From assembly GCA_028279685.1 (NCBI GenBank), contig JANQNG010000038.1, forward strand, positions 27,030 through 91,029: 64,000 bases of DNA, read 5' to 3'. The notes under the pieces were generated by a model. That model saw nothing but the letters and a program-made list of their open reading frames with translations. It was not told the origin of the DNA and ran no database searches. Each line of letters begins with the position of its first letter. Positions within the stretch are counted from its first letter, which is position 1. The position numbers and the translations under genes were made by a program. The DNA comes from Candidatus Nanoarchaeia archaeon (GTDB lineage: Archaea > Nanobdellota > Nanobdellia > Woesearchaeales > SKIA01). Below, in pieces: positions 8,286 through 16,734 of this stretch.

Positions 8286-9014
8286 ATGAAAGATAAAACA
8301 ATGGCTTACTTGCCACCAAAAAAATTTTTCAAGAATCATGTTGTGTTGCAAACTGGAATCGTTTGTGGGTTGGCAAATTTGGCAGTGTTGAGTGCTATTG
8401 CGTATACGACTGATCATAATATTGTATACTTTGCTGAAACAGCCTCGATACAGATAGAGCATATTGCAGAAGCTGCAAAAGCTGCAAAGCAAGCTTATCA
8501 AATTGGAGGGATTGGTGCGCTTGCAATCTTTGGCATTGGTGCAATTACAGATTATTTTGTGACCAGAAAGAAAGGTGATAAAATGAAAGATGAAAAACTA
8601 CTTCAAAAAGTTATAGAAGAATTGCCAGAGGATTTCTGGTTGAAAAGTGAAAAAGAGCTTGAGATGGAGGAGCAAGGATATAGATTGTTCGGCAACCATC
8701 AAGAAGGATTCAATACGCGAACAAGTTTGCGTTTAGAACTCTTAAAATGGGATAGTAAGTGTAAATATCAAGATCGTGTAGATGTTGATGAAGCATATGA
8801 CAAAAGAGGAACTATGTTGAATGATGCTGGAAGCTTGTATATCAAAGCACCGGAATTAATTATTCCTGAGCGTGCTGTGCTCAGAGATTGGGAAACAATG
8901 ACTGATGTTCCTTATACAGGAGAACATATAGATGAATTGATTGAACACGCAAAAGAATGCAACGAAATGTTTGAGAATATGCCATACGAAAAAAGCAAGT
9001 ATTTTGATATATGA
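8286..9014 (+). CDS. Membrane-anchored hypothetical protein
   Basis: The 242-residue protein has two predicted membrane helices in the first 95 residues (VLQTGIVCGLANLAVLSAIA and IGGIGALAIFGIGAI) separated by an Ala/Glu-rich amphipathic stretch, and a hydrophilic C-terminal domain of about 145 residues. It follows the coiled-coil gene by 30 nt with the same GTTTCAAAAAGAG sequence upstream, suggesting an operon. The T8 run right after its stop may end transcription. Function unknown. Confidence 0.6.
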   Translation: MKDKTMAYLPPKKFFKNHVVLQTGIVCGLANLAVLSAIAYTTDHNIVYFAETASIQIEHIAEAAKAAKQAYQIGGIGALAIFGIGAITDYFVTRKKGDKMKDEKLLQKVIEELPEDFWLKSEKELEMEEQGYRLFGNHQEGFNTRTSLRLELLKWDSKCKYQDRVDVDEAYDKRGTMLNDAGSLYIKAPELIIPERAVLRDWETMTDVPYTGEHIDELIEHAKECNEMFENMPYEKSKYFDI

Positions 9015-9085
9015 TTTTTTTTCGTATTATTTTCGGGAAATCAACCAAAATCTTTATATAATACATTGTATTTCATTGTAATACG

Positions 9086-9355
9086 ATGGAAATAGTGTCT
9101 GTACGATTCACTGATGACGTGCTCAAGAACATGGATAAGGCCATCAAGAAGAATAACTTCAATTCAAGGACTGAGTTTATTAGAGAATCAGTTAGAAAGA
9201 ACTTAAGCGAAGTAAATCGAGAACAAGTTATGAAAGAATTTCTTAAACTAGCAGGAACTTCAAAAGTCAAAACACCAATAGAAGAAGATAGAAAGATAAG
9301 AGAAGAAGTAAGTGAGGAATTCTTTAAAGAACTAGAAAAAAGATTTACTAAATAA
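9086..9355 (+). CDS. Ribbon-helix-helix (CopG-like) antitoxin/regulator
   Basis: The N-terminus EIVSVRFTDDVLKNMDKAIKKNNFNSRTEFIRESVR is a standard ribbon-helix-helix DNA-binding fold (beta strand, helix, turn, helix). The acidic C-terminal half is suited to binding a toxin. TATA box TTTATATAAT is about 27 nt before the ATG, so the mRNA is probably leaderless. The neighbour on the opposite strand is a PIN-domain protein whose 3' end overlaps by 8 nt, so the two may form a convergent toxin-antitoxin pair. Confidence 0.75.
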   Translation: MEIVSVRFTDDVLKNMDKAIKKNNFNSRTEFIRESVRKNLSEVNREQVMKEFLKLAGTSKVKTPIEEDRKIREEVSEEFFKELEKRFTK

Positions 9356-9767
9356 TCTCTTGGGGTCTTTTTGCTTTAGTAATATTACGAAGATCTTGGA
9401 TTAAATGTTTATCTTGAGATACTAAGACTGCATTATATTTTTTTGCTTGAAGAGCAAATAAACAATCAATTTTAGGAAGATTTCTTTCTTGTGAAAGTTG
9501 TTTAGCATAATTAAAATCCTTCTCATCGATATCAATTCTTTTTAAGGTATTAGTTAAAAAGAGAAAATTAAGCATAGTGTTTATTTCTTCAGAAGAATAT
9601 TGTTTTCTGAGTTCCCAGATTAATGCTTCAGAGAATAAGATAATTTCTTTGTTCGATATTATTTTCTTAAATAGTTGATATGCAAATTTACCTAAAGGAT
9701 TTCCTGATTTACTATATCTGTATTCGTAAAAGTCTCTCCATATACAGGTGTCAAAAAAATATTTCAT
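9348..9767 (-). CDS. PIN-domain protein, possible toxin
   Basis: This 139-residue protein starts MKYFFDTCIWRDFYE, with the first PIN aspartate in FFDTCIW, a central acidic residue in EALIWELRKQ, and a third cluster in LPKIDCLFALQAKKY followed by VLVSQDKHL. It fits the PIN nuclease fold. Unlike a standard vapBC operon, it is convergent with the RHH gene, with 8 nt of 3' overlap. It has its own promoter-like sequence (TTAAAC) upstream. Nuclease activity and pairing with the RHH protein are inferred. Confidence 0.7.
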   Translation of the reverse strand: MKYFFDTCIWRDFYEYRYSKSGNPLGKFAYQLFKKIISNKEIILFSEALIWELRKQYSSEEINTMLNFLFLTNTLKRIDIDEKDFNYAKQLSQERNLPKIDCLFALQAKKYNAVLVSQDKHLIQDLRNITKAKRPQEII

Positions 9768-9827
9768 ATTCTGGAAAAATAATGTTGTTTAATATGTGTT
9801 TCTTGTTTTTTTTCGTGATATTTCCGA

Positions 9828-10478
9828 TTATCTTGAACTCTTCACACCAATCTTCCTGCAATATTTCTCAATAGGACATTTACTACACCATGGACTAATT
9901 GGAACACATATATTTTGTCCAAAAGCGACTAAGTATGTATTGAAGGTGGTCCAGTATTTTTGAGGGAGTTTCTTTCGTAATGCCATTTCTGTCTCTAATG
10001 GATTCTTTGTTTTGACATAACCTAACCGATTAGTAATCTTATGTACATGAGTATCAACACATACTGCAGGTTTATTGAATGCAACAGCCACAACTAAATT
10101 CGCTGTTTTCCTTCCTACTCCAGGCAATTCAACTAACTCTTCAACGGTAGAAGGAATCTTTCCATTGAATTTCTCTTTCACAACATCAGGTAATAACTTC
10201 ATATTCTTTGCTTTCGTCTTATAGAAGCCAACAGGATAAATTAATTTCTCTAATTCATTTACAGGAATCTTCTTCAAATCATTGAAGTTCTTCACTTTCT
10301 TGTATAATCGTTCAGCAGCTTGAGCAGTGACTTCATCCTTTGTTCTTGCAGACATAATCGTAGCCAATAAAACCTTAAATGGATCCTTCGTTTGCACCTG
10401 AATCAATTCCGCAACAGGAACCCTCCATTTAGGATATTCTCTTTTCAATATCTTATGAATTGAGTCGATGTCTGTCAT
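9828..10478 (-). CDS. nth: Endonuclease III (DNA glycosylase/AP lyase)
   Basis: HhH-GPD family base-excision enzyme that removes oxidised pyrimidines. Visible features are the helix-hairpin-helix LPGVGRKTANLV with its catalytic Lys, the catalytic Asp in VCVDTHVHKITNRLG, and the 4Fe-4S loop CVPISPWCSKCPIEKYC (C-x6-C-x2-C-x5-C). The start was moved from 10592 to 10478 (MTDIDSIHKIL) because this gives the usual length of about 215 residues and places ATATTTAATC 26 nt upstream. The extra N-terminal residues in the track are unlike the family. Confidence 0.92.
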   Translation of the reverse strand: MTDIDSIHKILKREYPKWRVPVAELIQVQTKDPFKVLLATIMSARTKDEVTAQAAERLYKKVKNFNDLKKIPVNELEKLIYPVGFYKTKAKNMKLLPDVVKEKFNGKIPSTVEELVELPGVGRKTANLVVAVAFNKPAVCVDTHVHKITNRLGYVKTKNPLETEMALRKKLPQKYWTTFNTYLVAFGQNICVPISPWCSKCPIEKYCRKIGVKSSR

Positions 10479-10593
10479 AGAATAAGTAAGTAGTAAGATG
10501 ATTAAATATCTTCCGGTTCTCCTCGTGATTATCGCGAAAATTTCTAAGTAACGCATATTAATGATTAGTTTTTTTGATGAATTAGTGTACAAT

Positions 10594-10699
10594 GCTGTGG
10601 ACGCCTAATCAGGTTAGGCACCTCCCTCAAGAGGAGGATCCCAGACCACGGGATTGCGGGTTCGAAACCGTACTCTCGGCGATTATCCCGTCCACAGCG
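10594..10699 (+). tRNA. tRNA-Leu(CAA)-like gene with an insertion in the T-loop
   Basis: The 106-nt segment folds as a class II tRNA. The acceptor stem GCTGTGG pairs with CCACAGC. The D-arm is GCC-TAATCAGGTTA-GGC, with the invariant GG. The anticodon arm is CCTCC-CTCAAGA-GGAGG, anticodon CAA (Leu). The long variable arm is ATCCC-AGACCAC-GGGAT. The T-stem is GCGGG/CCCGT. The T-loop starts TTCGAA but is 26 nt instead of 7; removing a 19-nt insertion, which holds a CCG-TACTCT-CGG hairpin, leaves TTCGAAT and a mature length of about 87 nt. Oddities: positions 8-9 read AC instead of the near-invariant U8, and the discriminator is G. It could be a degenerate tRNA. Confidence 0.6.
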
Positions 10700-10739
10700 T
10701 ACACTACTTCTTAACCAATTTGAAAAAGAAAAAAAGACA

Positions 10740-10763
10740 CCTAATCAGGTATCCCGACCACGG
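10740..10763 (+). repeat. Partial copy of the tRNA-Leu-like D-arm and variable arm
   Basis: CCTAATCAGGT here is identical to the D-arm core of the tRNA-Leu-like gene, and it is followed directly by ATCCCGACCACGG, nearly the variable-arm sequence of that gene (ATCCCAGACCACGGG), with the anticodon arm missing. A weaker related stretch (GAGGATCC...GATCAGGTACGAG) lies at about 10815-10838. They look like decayed tRNA fragments or remnants of integration at the tRNA. Confidence 0.45.
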
Positions 10764-10843
10764 TATGTTTTGAAAAGTTTCCGAAATATATAAACTTTGT
10801 GAATGTATGAGATTGAGGATCCTCGATCAGGTACGAGAGCCAC

Positions 10844-12316
10844 TCACTGCGGTATTTTCACAATAAACTCAGAACCTTTGCCTAATTGACTTTTTACATC
10901 AATTGTTCCATTGTGTAATTCAACAATACCTTTTACTATAGCCAATCCAAGACCTGATCCTCCTGCTGAACGAGTCATGTGACTTTCAACCTGATAGAAT
11001 TTATCGAATAATTTAGGAATGTCATTTTTAGGTATGCCTACGCCATTGTCTTTAACAGTAAAAGTGAAATGATGAGCATTTTTTCTTGCACGAACAGTTA
11101 TTTTTCCTTTTTTCTTCGTAAATTTCAATGCGTTTGTCAGTAAATTAATGAACACTTGCTTGAATCTTTGAGGATCTATCTTTACAGTGAAATTAGAGGG
11201 GATGTCGAATTGAAGACGAATCCCTTCTTGATTGGCAATTTTCTTGTAGGAAATATCTTTTGCAAGATCAGAGAGATCATACTTTGTAATATTCAATTTG
11301 AGTTTTTTGTCTTGGATTCGTGAAACAGTCAGATGGTCATCTATGATATGAGATAATCGCATACTTTCTCTTTTTACGCGCTCCATGAGCTTTTTTTGCT
11401 GATTATTTAATGGGCCGAGAGTTTTTTTCAAGAGCAAATCAAGATACAGTTTTATCGAAGTAATAGGTGTCTTTAGTTCGTGACTTACTACACTAATAAA
11501 TGAATCTTTCAAACGTCCTAACTCTTTCTCATGAGCAAGTTTCTCTTTAGCTGTTTTTACTTGTTTACGTAGTGTTGCTTTGTCGACGAGTTTAAGATAA
11601 ATAACTCGTGTAAAAAGCAAGATAGCTATGAATGGCCAAGGGTGTGACAGAACAAGAAGGCTTGCATTTCTACTATCATAGAATATATAATTGACAATAT
11701 GAATAACGGGATTGACCATATAAATAAGAAATGCAATAATAGCATTTCCGAAATACTTATCAATTTTTCTTGTGTAATTAAGGATGAGAATAATTGGCAA
11801 TGTGAAACTGAAGATTTTCAACATCTGAAATACGAAGAAGAATAGATGTTTACGGATCAGTACTTCTCCAGGAGGAAAAACTGCTGAATACCAGAAAAAA
11901 AATAAAATGAAGAAAATACCAATCAATACATAGGTTTGGAGCTTGACAACATTTTCGAAAGCTTTTTTTCTAAAGAGTCTAGAAGTGAAAGAGTTACCAA
12001 TCAATAACATACCAAGTATTTCGAAGAAATTTGAAATAGGAAATATCCACTGGGCTAATGCGTCGTAATTATATCCGAGAAAAGAGACATGCGCAAATAC
12101 AACAATAATAATGAGTTTCTGTAGTGCAAGGAAACTAAATGAAATAATGAGATAAAAAAGTTCTTTCGCTTTTGTTCTTGTCCATTCACTTGTTATCATA
12201 TAGGCCACAATAAGAAGTACAAAAAATTCAACACCAGCCTTAAGTAATTCTCCTCCTGCAGTACCTAAGAATAAGTTGAAGAGGTGATACAGTTGTAGCA
12301 GGTTTTCAAACACCAT
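10844..12316 (-). CDS. Membrane-bound sensor histidine kinase
   Basis: The 490-residue protein begins with about seven hydrophobic helices (residues 15-250). A coiled linker and the HisKA dimerisation helix follow, with the phospho-accepting His in ISVVSHELKTPITSIK. Then comes the HATPase domain: N box INLLTNALKFTKK, G1 DNGVGIPKND, and G2 GGSGLGLAIVKG. It would sense a membrane or intracellular signal and phosphorylate the receiver encoded just upstream. The integral multi-helix sensor has no recognised ligand site. The start ATG follows AGGTGTGAATA. Confidence 0.9.
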   Translation of the reverse strand: MVFENLLQLYHLFNLFLGTAGGELLKAGVEFFVLLIVAYMITSEWTRTKAKELFYLIISFSFLALQKLIIIVVFAHVSFLGYNYDALAQWIFPISNFFEILGMLLIGNSFTSRLFRKKAFENVVKLQTYVLIGIFFILFFFWYSAVFPPGEVLIRKHLFFFVFQMLKIFSFTLPIILILNYTRKIDKYFGNAIIAFLIYMVNPVIHIVNYIFYDSRNASLLVLSHPWPFIAILLFTRVIYLKLVDKATLRKQVKTAKEKLAHEKELGRLKDSFISVVSHELKTPITSIKLYLDLLLKKTLGPLNNQQKKLMERVKRESMRLSHIIDDHLTVSRIQDKKLKLNITKYDLSDLAKDISYKKIANQEGIRLQFDIPSNFTVKIDPQRFKQVFINLLTNALKFTKKKGKITVRARKNAHHFTFTVKDNGVGIPKNDIPKLFDKFYQVESHMTRSAGGSGLGLAIVKGIVELHNGTIDVKSQLGKGSEFIVKIPQ

Positions 12317-12327
12317 TATTCACACCT

Positions 12328-12370
12328 GCAGAATCTCATTGATTCTGCGTCAGCACTCCTCTGCGAGGAG
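12328..12370 (-). promoter_or_regulatory. Two adjacent hairpins in the kinase leader
   Basis: In the 94-nt gap between the response regulator and kinase genes, GCAGAATC-TCATT-GATTCTGC (12328-12348, 8-bp perfect stem) and CTCCTCTGCGAGGAG (12357-12371) lie side by side just upstream of the kinase ribosome-binding site. In the transcript they could act as an attenuator, processing site or translation control. The stems are seen directly; the role is inferred. Confidence 0.4.
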
Positions 12371-12410
12371 AGAACACCTCTTTTTGACAGTCGTTTAGCT
12401 AGTCTATTGT

Positions 12411-12782
12411 TTATTTATGATTGAGGACTTGCTTCACGACATGCAGCAATTCGTCCATCTCAAATGGTTTGCAGATGTAATCATCTGCGCCAATTTCCAT
12501 TCCTATCATTTCATCTTTTTCTGTGTCTTTGGCAGTAACCATTACAATTTTCAGATCTTTGTTTCGAGCATCTGCCCTGAGCTTTTTGCAGACTTCCACT
12601 CCGTCGACCTTTGGCATCATAAGATCGAGGATAATTAAGTCAGGATCAAAGTAAGGCACCTTCTTGAGGCCTTCATCACCGTCTGCAGCTATGTCTACTT
12701 CATAGCCTCCTGTCTCGAGAATCATCTTTTCAGCTTCAGCAATATTCTTATCGTCTTCAACTACTAAAATCTTTGTGACCAT
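12411..12782 (-). CDS. CheY-like response regulator (single receiver domain)
   Basis: A 123-residue stand-alone receiver domain. It has the acidic pocket VVEDDKN, the phospho-accepting Asp in LIILDLMMPKVDG, the conserved Thr in VMVTAKD and the Lys in YICKPFE. There is no output domain, as is usual in archaea, so it probably acts through protein-protein contact. It is encoded immediately upstream of the histidine kinase on the same strand. TATA box TTTATAAAC lies about 26 nt before the ATG. Confidence 0.92.
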   Translation of the reverse strand: MVTKILVVEDDKNIAEAEKMILETGGYEVDIAADGDEGLKKVPYFDPDLIILDLMMPKVDGVEVCKKLRADARNKDLKIVMVTAKDTEKDEMIGMEIGADDYICKPFEMDELLHVVKQVLNHK

Positions 12783-12813
12783 AAAAATATAGAAAGGGCA
12801 TTTGTTTATAAAG

Positions 12814-13362
12814 TTACTCTATGCTTTTGAATTCAGCTCGCTTGAGTTCTCGTCGCTTACGTTCAAGCCAACGGTAGACTGATGCATGAGGGCTTCCGCT
12901 AAGAATCATCGAGATAGCTTTTTTCGCAACAGGGACATAATCAATAACACCTATAATAGCAACTGTTTTTCCATAAACACAGAGAAAACATTCTGTAAGC
13001 TGTTCCACTGTCCTTCTGCACTTACCTTTCTCCCCTATAACCCTTCCTTTGAGCCTCAGTTGCTGATTTTTCCTACCTTTAGCGTATTCATCAAGACTAA
13101 TAAGCTCAAAGGCATAGTCTTGTTTCAAAAGCAGATGGGCAATTTCTGGGTTGAATCCTCTTGCGATAGCCTTGATAACTTCTCTTGTTGTGTAGAGTGA
13201 GATGGCATCGCTTCCTGTGATCATAACATCTCCTTCTTTAGAATCGACAGTAATTGCTATTTTCATCTCTTCTTCTAATTCTTTCTTGATTTTACCTTCT
13301 TTGCCTATCAAAACAGCAATCCTATCTTTCGGAATTTTGAGATCATAGCTGAATTCTTCCAT
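12814..13362 (-). CDS. KH-domain RNA-processing protein (Dim2/Pno1-like)
   Basis: Two KH domains in tandem: the first has the GxxG loop IGKEGKIKKELEE (about 18-30), and the second RVIGEKGKCRRTVEQLT (about 107-123). The C-terminal Arg/Lys-rich tail and the length (182 residues) match archaeal Dim2/Pno1, which binds the 3' end of 16S rRNA during small-subunit assembly and helps eIF2-alpha-like or Nob1 factors. It has its own promoter (TTATAAAC at about -26). Confidence 0.85.
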   Translation of the reverse strand: MEEFSYDLKIPKDRIAVLIGKEGKIKKELEEEMKIAITVDSKEGDVMITGSDAISLYTTREVIKAIARGFNPEIAHLLLKQDYAFELISLDEYAKGRKNQQLRLKGRVIGEKGKCRRTVEQLTECFLCVYGKTVAIIGVIDYVPVAKKAISMILSGSPHASVYRWLERKRRELKRAEFKSIE

Positions 13363-13405
13363 GATTCCAGCGGAGTTAATGGCTGTTTATAAGGATTTTG
13401 CATTC

Positions 13406-14722
13406 TTAAGAAATTCTCTTGACATAACCATCTACCTTGAAGTCAAGTTTTGGGGCGTTAATTATTTTTATATTAGGATAAGCATCCTTGAAAAGATCTT
13501 CTGAAGAATAGAAAAAACTGGTATTGTGGTTCACACTAAGTTTTTCTCCGACATTTCTGTTAAACAAACCAATATGCAACAGCTTCTTCGTTCTGTTTGT
13601 GCCATTCTGAAATTCTATAACTTGCAGAGGCAATTTCACCGTATTATAATTATTTCCTGAAACTTCGCCATGAACACTTCCGCGAAGGAATATTCCACGC
13701 ATAGAACCATCTACTCTTCCATCAATTTTTCCTTCGATGATGTATGTCAACTCTCCTTTTTCTTCAATATTTTTTACTACAAGATCTTCAACTTTATATG
13801 GATTATAGGAATATGATGAAGATGTATTATCGATAAATTCGTGCAATGCAGCTATTCTCTCAGGAGCACCATACGATTTGAATTTAATAGTGATATTATT
13901 CCCTTCGGACGTAATAGAGTCCACAAGATTAATACTTGCTTTTATCGATACTTCTGAGAACATACTTTTACTTTCAGGATTATCGAATGTGTAAATATCA
14001 CGAATATCTACCGACCGTGAAAGAGTTGGTACTGAGTAGATATGCATAGTTGTTTCCAGTTTAACAGAATCATTCACGCCAAGTTTTTCAAGAAATTCTG
14101 AAACATTCAAGCACCCTTCTAAAGGCAAATCATAGTTTCCTTCAACATTTAATCTTGTGCGGTCATCAGATACTTCAGATTCTTTTATGCTTATCGTGGA
14201 TTCTCCTCTTCTTAAAGCACTAAGAAATCCTCTGATTTCTGAAACATCTGCCTGAAGAAGTGTTTCTAATTCACCATTATTCCCTTTGCCGTATGTTTCG
14301 TAAATGTTCTCAACAAGCTGCCGATTGAATGCAGGAGTTAAATCACTTATTACTTCAATCTTGTGATAGGATTCTAAAAAAACTTTTTTTTTCTCTACAG
14401 TGCACTTATCAAAGATAATGCTTTTACTCTCCTTTAAAGAGTATGTGCTTTTCGGATTTTCTCCTGTTTTCAGATTCCTTCTTACTTGTGTTTTTGTTTG
14501 CTCTGCCGTATTTTTGACTAATGCATCTACGTTTTTGAAATCAGCAAAGTCACAGAAATACAATGAGGTGTCGAATTTTTTGATTGCGATGTTTTCATCG
14601 GAGTTGTTAAGTTGTAATGTATATGAGAATTTAGCAGGCTTTCTCTTTCCCCACTTGAAAAACCTTCTTGGTGTAGGTGGTTGCTCAAGATTCAATAATT
14701 TTGGAATGATAAGATCTCCCAT
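13406..14722 (-). CDS. Large beta-rich hypothetical protein
   Basis: The 438-residue protein has no signal peptide or membrane helix. It is dominated by alternating hydrophilic and hydrophobic beta-strand sequence, and its C-terminal third has short repeated strand motifs such as EGKIDGRVDGSMRGIFLRGSVHGEV, suggesting a beta-helix or beta-sandwich. TATTTAAATTTT at about -26 supports the ATG at 14722. It sits next to the divergent pilin cluster. No family recognised. Confidence 0.6.
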   Translation of the reverse strand: MGDLIIPKLLNLEQPPTPRRFFKWGKRKPAKFSYTLQLNNSDENIAIKKFDTSLYFCDFADFKNVDALVKNTAEQTKTQVRRNLKTGENPKSTYSLKESKSIIFDKCTVEKKKVFLESYHKIEVISDLTPAFNRQLVENIYETYGKGNNGELETLLQADVSEIRGFLSALRRGESTISIKESEVSDDRTRLNVEGNYDLPLEGCLNVSEFLEKLGVNDSVKLETTMHIYSVPTLSRSVDIRDIYTFDNPESKSMFSEVSIKASINLVDSITSEGNNITIKFKSYGAPERIAALHEFIDNTSSSYSYNPYKVEDLVVKNIEEKGELTYIIEGKIDGRVDGSMRGIFLRGSVHGEVSGNNYNTVKLPLQVIEFQNGTNRTKKLLHIGLFNRNVGEKLSVNHNTSFFYSSEDLFKDAYPNIKIINAPKLDFKVDGYVKRIS

Positions 14723-14859
14723 CGTGTAGATGCAAATTCCCCTTGGTATTTAAATTTTCCGGTATACACTACTAAAAAATAGTCACAGAAAGTCTGTTAT
14801 TAGCGTCTTATGTGATGGGCTACATTAACTTTAAATACACCATTTCTTTATAGGATCAT

Positions 14860-15354
14860 ATGTTTTCAAAAGCGCAGGTCTCAGTGGAATATTTAATGGT
14901 TTTTGGATTTGCGTTGCTGCTGCTCGTTCCTTCTACCTATTTCCTAGCCACATATTCAAGCGAAAGCAAGGATGATATTGCTGTGGTGAGGCTAAGGCAA
15001 ATTGCTTATGATGTTATTGTTGCTGCGGATACTATCTACACATATGGGGGTTCTGGCTGGGTTACTATTGAAATAGATCTCCCTGGCAATGTTCTTCAAG
15101 CATATACCTACACAACGTCTGATATTAGTGAACTTATCTTCAATGTTTCGACAAATGCGGGAGAGACCGAACTGGTGTTTTTTTCCGTTGTTCCGATTAA
15201 AGGATCGTATCAAATGGATCCTATATATGGTCCTGATCCTGTAAGCAATAGCGATGTTTTTTCGCTTTTTGATCCCTCTAAGGAAATTGGGCGAGGAAAG
15301 CATACAATAAGAATTAATCAACAGGCGAACTATGTCGAGGTAGGTGAACCATGA
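14860..15354 (+). CDS. Type IV pilin-like protein (class III signal peptide)
   Basis: The N-terminus FSKAQVSVEYLMVFGFALLLLV is a class III signal peptide: a short basic leader, a KAQ cleavage region with Glu at about +5, and a hydrophobic helix that packs in the pilus core. The exported domain is about 130 residues and beta-rich. The archaeal prepilin peptidase would process it. TTTAAATAC lies about 26 nt upstream. It is the first of three pilin-like genes in a row; the next overlaps by 4 nt. Confidence 0.8.
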   Translation: MFSKAQVSVEYLMVFGFALLLLVPSTYFLATYSSESKDDIAVVRLRQIAYDVIVAADTIYTYGGSGWVTIEIDLPGNVLQAYTYTTSDISELIFNVSTNAGETELVFFSVVPIKGSYQMDPIYGPDPVSNSDVFSLFDPSKEIGRGKHTIRINQQANYVEVGEP

Positions 15355-15776
15355 GAGCACAGGCTGCTGCAGAATTCGTTCTTATCTCGAGCATCATGTT
15401 TGGAGCTATGATATTGTTATTTATGCTTATTCAATCAATGGTTGCAAAGAGTGCTCTTGCTCAAGAAGAGAACACAATCGAAATTATTTTTGATATTGTT
15501 GAGAATGAAATTGCGATAGCATATCTTATGGAGCATGGTTATGATAGGGAGTTTAGTATTCCTGATGATATCAATCTCAATGAATATTCGCTTGATGTAC
15601 TTCATGGCAAAACTGATGAACTTTATCTGAAGATTTCGGATAAAGAATATCTAAGACTTCTTCTTTTCAATATTTCTGATAAAGATGGAGATGACAGGCT
15701 AATTTCTCTGAAAAATGATTCTACAGATAATACTATTCGCATATGGAAAGTACTGAACGCTACCCGAATTGAGTGA
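15351..15776 (+). CDS. Type IV pilin-like protein (class III signal peptide)
   Basis: The leader MRAQAAAEFVLISSIMFGAMILLFML is a minimal class III signal peptide (RAQ before the cleavage point, Glu at +5, then a hydrophobic helix). The ATGA overlap with the previous pilin gene indicates co-translation. The mature domain of about 110 residues is acidic. Possibly a minor pilin. Confidence 0.75.
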   Translation: MRAQAAAEFVLISSIMFGAMILLFMLIQSMVAKSALAQEENTIEIIFDIVENEIAIAYLMEHGYDREFSIPDDINLNEYSLDVLHGKTDELYLKISDKEYLRLLLFNISDKDGDDRLISLKNDSTDNTIRIWKVLNATRIE

Positions 15777-15857
15777 TTTATAGCTATTTCTCCTTCTTTC
15801 TGCAAAGCAAAAACTTTATATTTACTCTCTTTTTAAATATCTTAGAAGAGGTGTGCT

Positions 15858-16286
15858 ATGTTTCATTCGAAGAAAGGCCAGACTTGGTCAATGGATCTTG
15901 TCTTGGCTGTAGTGCTGATAGGACTGGTTCTTGTAGTGTTCTTCTCAGTGACAGCAGTACCGAAATTAGGAACAGATTCGAATAGACTGAAGAGAGATTC
16001 GCAGCTCGTGTCGGAGTGCATTCAGATCAAGGATTTTCTTGAGAACGGACAGGTGACAGAACAGACATTGAAAGGTCTCTACAAAGAAGACTATGAGATA
16101 CTAAAAGCAAACTGCAAGGTGCGTTCAGATTTCTGTATTTTTGTGGTGAAAGATAATGAAATTATTCCTGTGAATGTAACAGAAGGGCCAGGACCTCAAG
16201 AATTTATTTATGGATTTGGATCTTCTGATGTGTTGCTTTATTCGAACGAATCTGAAGTGCATTGTGGCACAACATACATCTACTAA
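15858..16286 (+). CDS. Pilin-like exported protein
   Basis: MFHSKKGQTWSMDLVLAVVLIGLVLVVFF looks like a class III leader (KKGQ) followed by the core helix. Asp replaces the usual Glu at +5. The exported domain of about 100 residues has four Cys (CIQIKDF, NCKVRSDFC, VHCGT) that could form two disulfides. A TATA-like box (TTTTTAAATATC) precedes the gene. Confidence 0.7.
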   Translation: MFHSKKGQTWSMDLVLAVVLIGLVLVVFFSVTAVPKLGTDSNRLKRDSQLVSECIQIKDFLENGQVTEQTLKGLYKEDYEILKANCKVRSDFCIFVVKDNEIIPVNVTEGPGPQEFIYGFGSSDVLLYSNESEVHCGTTYIY

Positions 16287-16287
16287 A

Positions 16288-16734
16288 ATGTTATCACTTC
16301 TTTATTTTGGATTGCTTTTTGCAACGTATCTTGGATTATTTGCAGGTCTTTGGCTCGCAAAAATTGCTGAAGAGGAATTGAAAGAAGGCGTTAAATTTTT
16401 CAAATGGTTAAAACCAACACTTTTTTTATTGGCGTTAATAATCATCGCTGTTGTTTTTCATGATGTGTTCAACACAATTGCTGTTGTATTGCTTCTCTTG
16501 TTGTTTGCACTTATTCTTTTATTGCGCTGGCATCAAGATAATTTTATCTATGGATTGTTTGCAGTCATCCTCTTTCTGAGTTTTCCTAATACGTTAGCAC
16601 TTTCTTTTAATGGAGTGATTATATTCTTTTATGGGTTGGTGCAATCATCTTCTCTTTCCAAAAGAACATTCAACCATGTGATTGCTAACCATTGGCTTTT
16701 TCTTGTTGTGGGATTGCTTCTAGGGCTCTTCTAG
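16288..16734 (+). CDS. Small multi-pass membrane protein of the pilin cluster
   Basis: This 148-residue protein is almost entirely hydrophobic, with five predicted helices (LLYFGLLFATYLGLFAGLWL, PTLFLLALIIIAVVF, VVLLLLLFALILLL and so on). The true ATG (16288) immediately follows the pilin stop; the track start at 16210 lies inside the pilin gene. It probably belongs to the same operon. No family recognised. Confidence 0.65.
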   Translation: MLSLLYFGLLFATYLGLFAGLWLAKIAEEELKEGVKFFKWLKPTLFLLALIIIAVVFHDVFNTIAVVLLLLLFALILLLRWHQDNFIYGLFAVILFLSFPNTLALSFNGVIIFFYGLVQSSSLSKRTFNHVIANHWLFLVVGLLLGLF

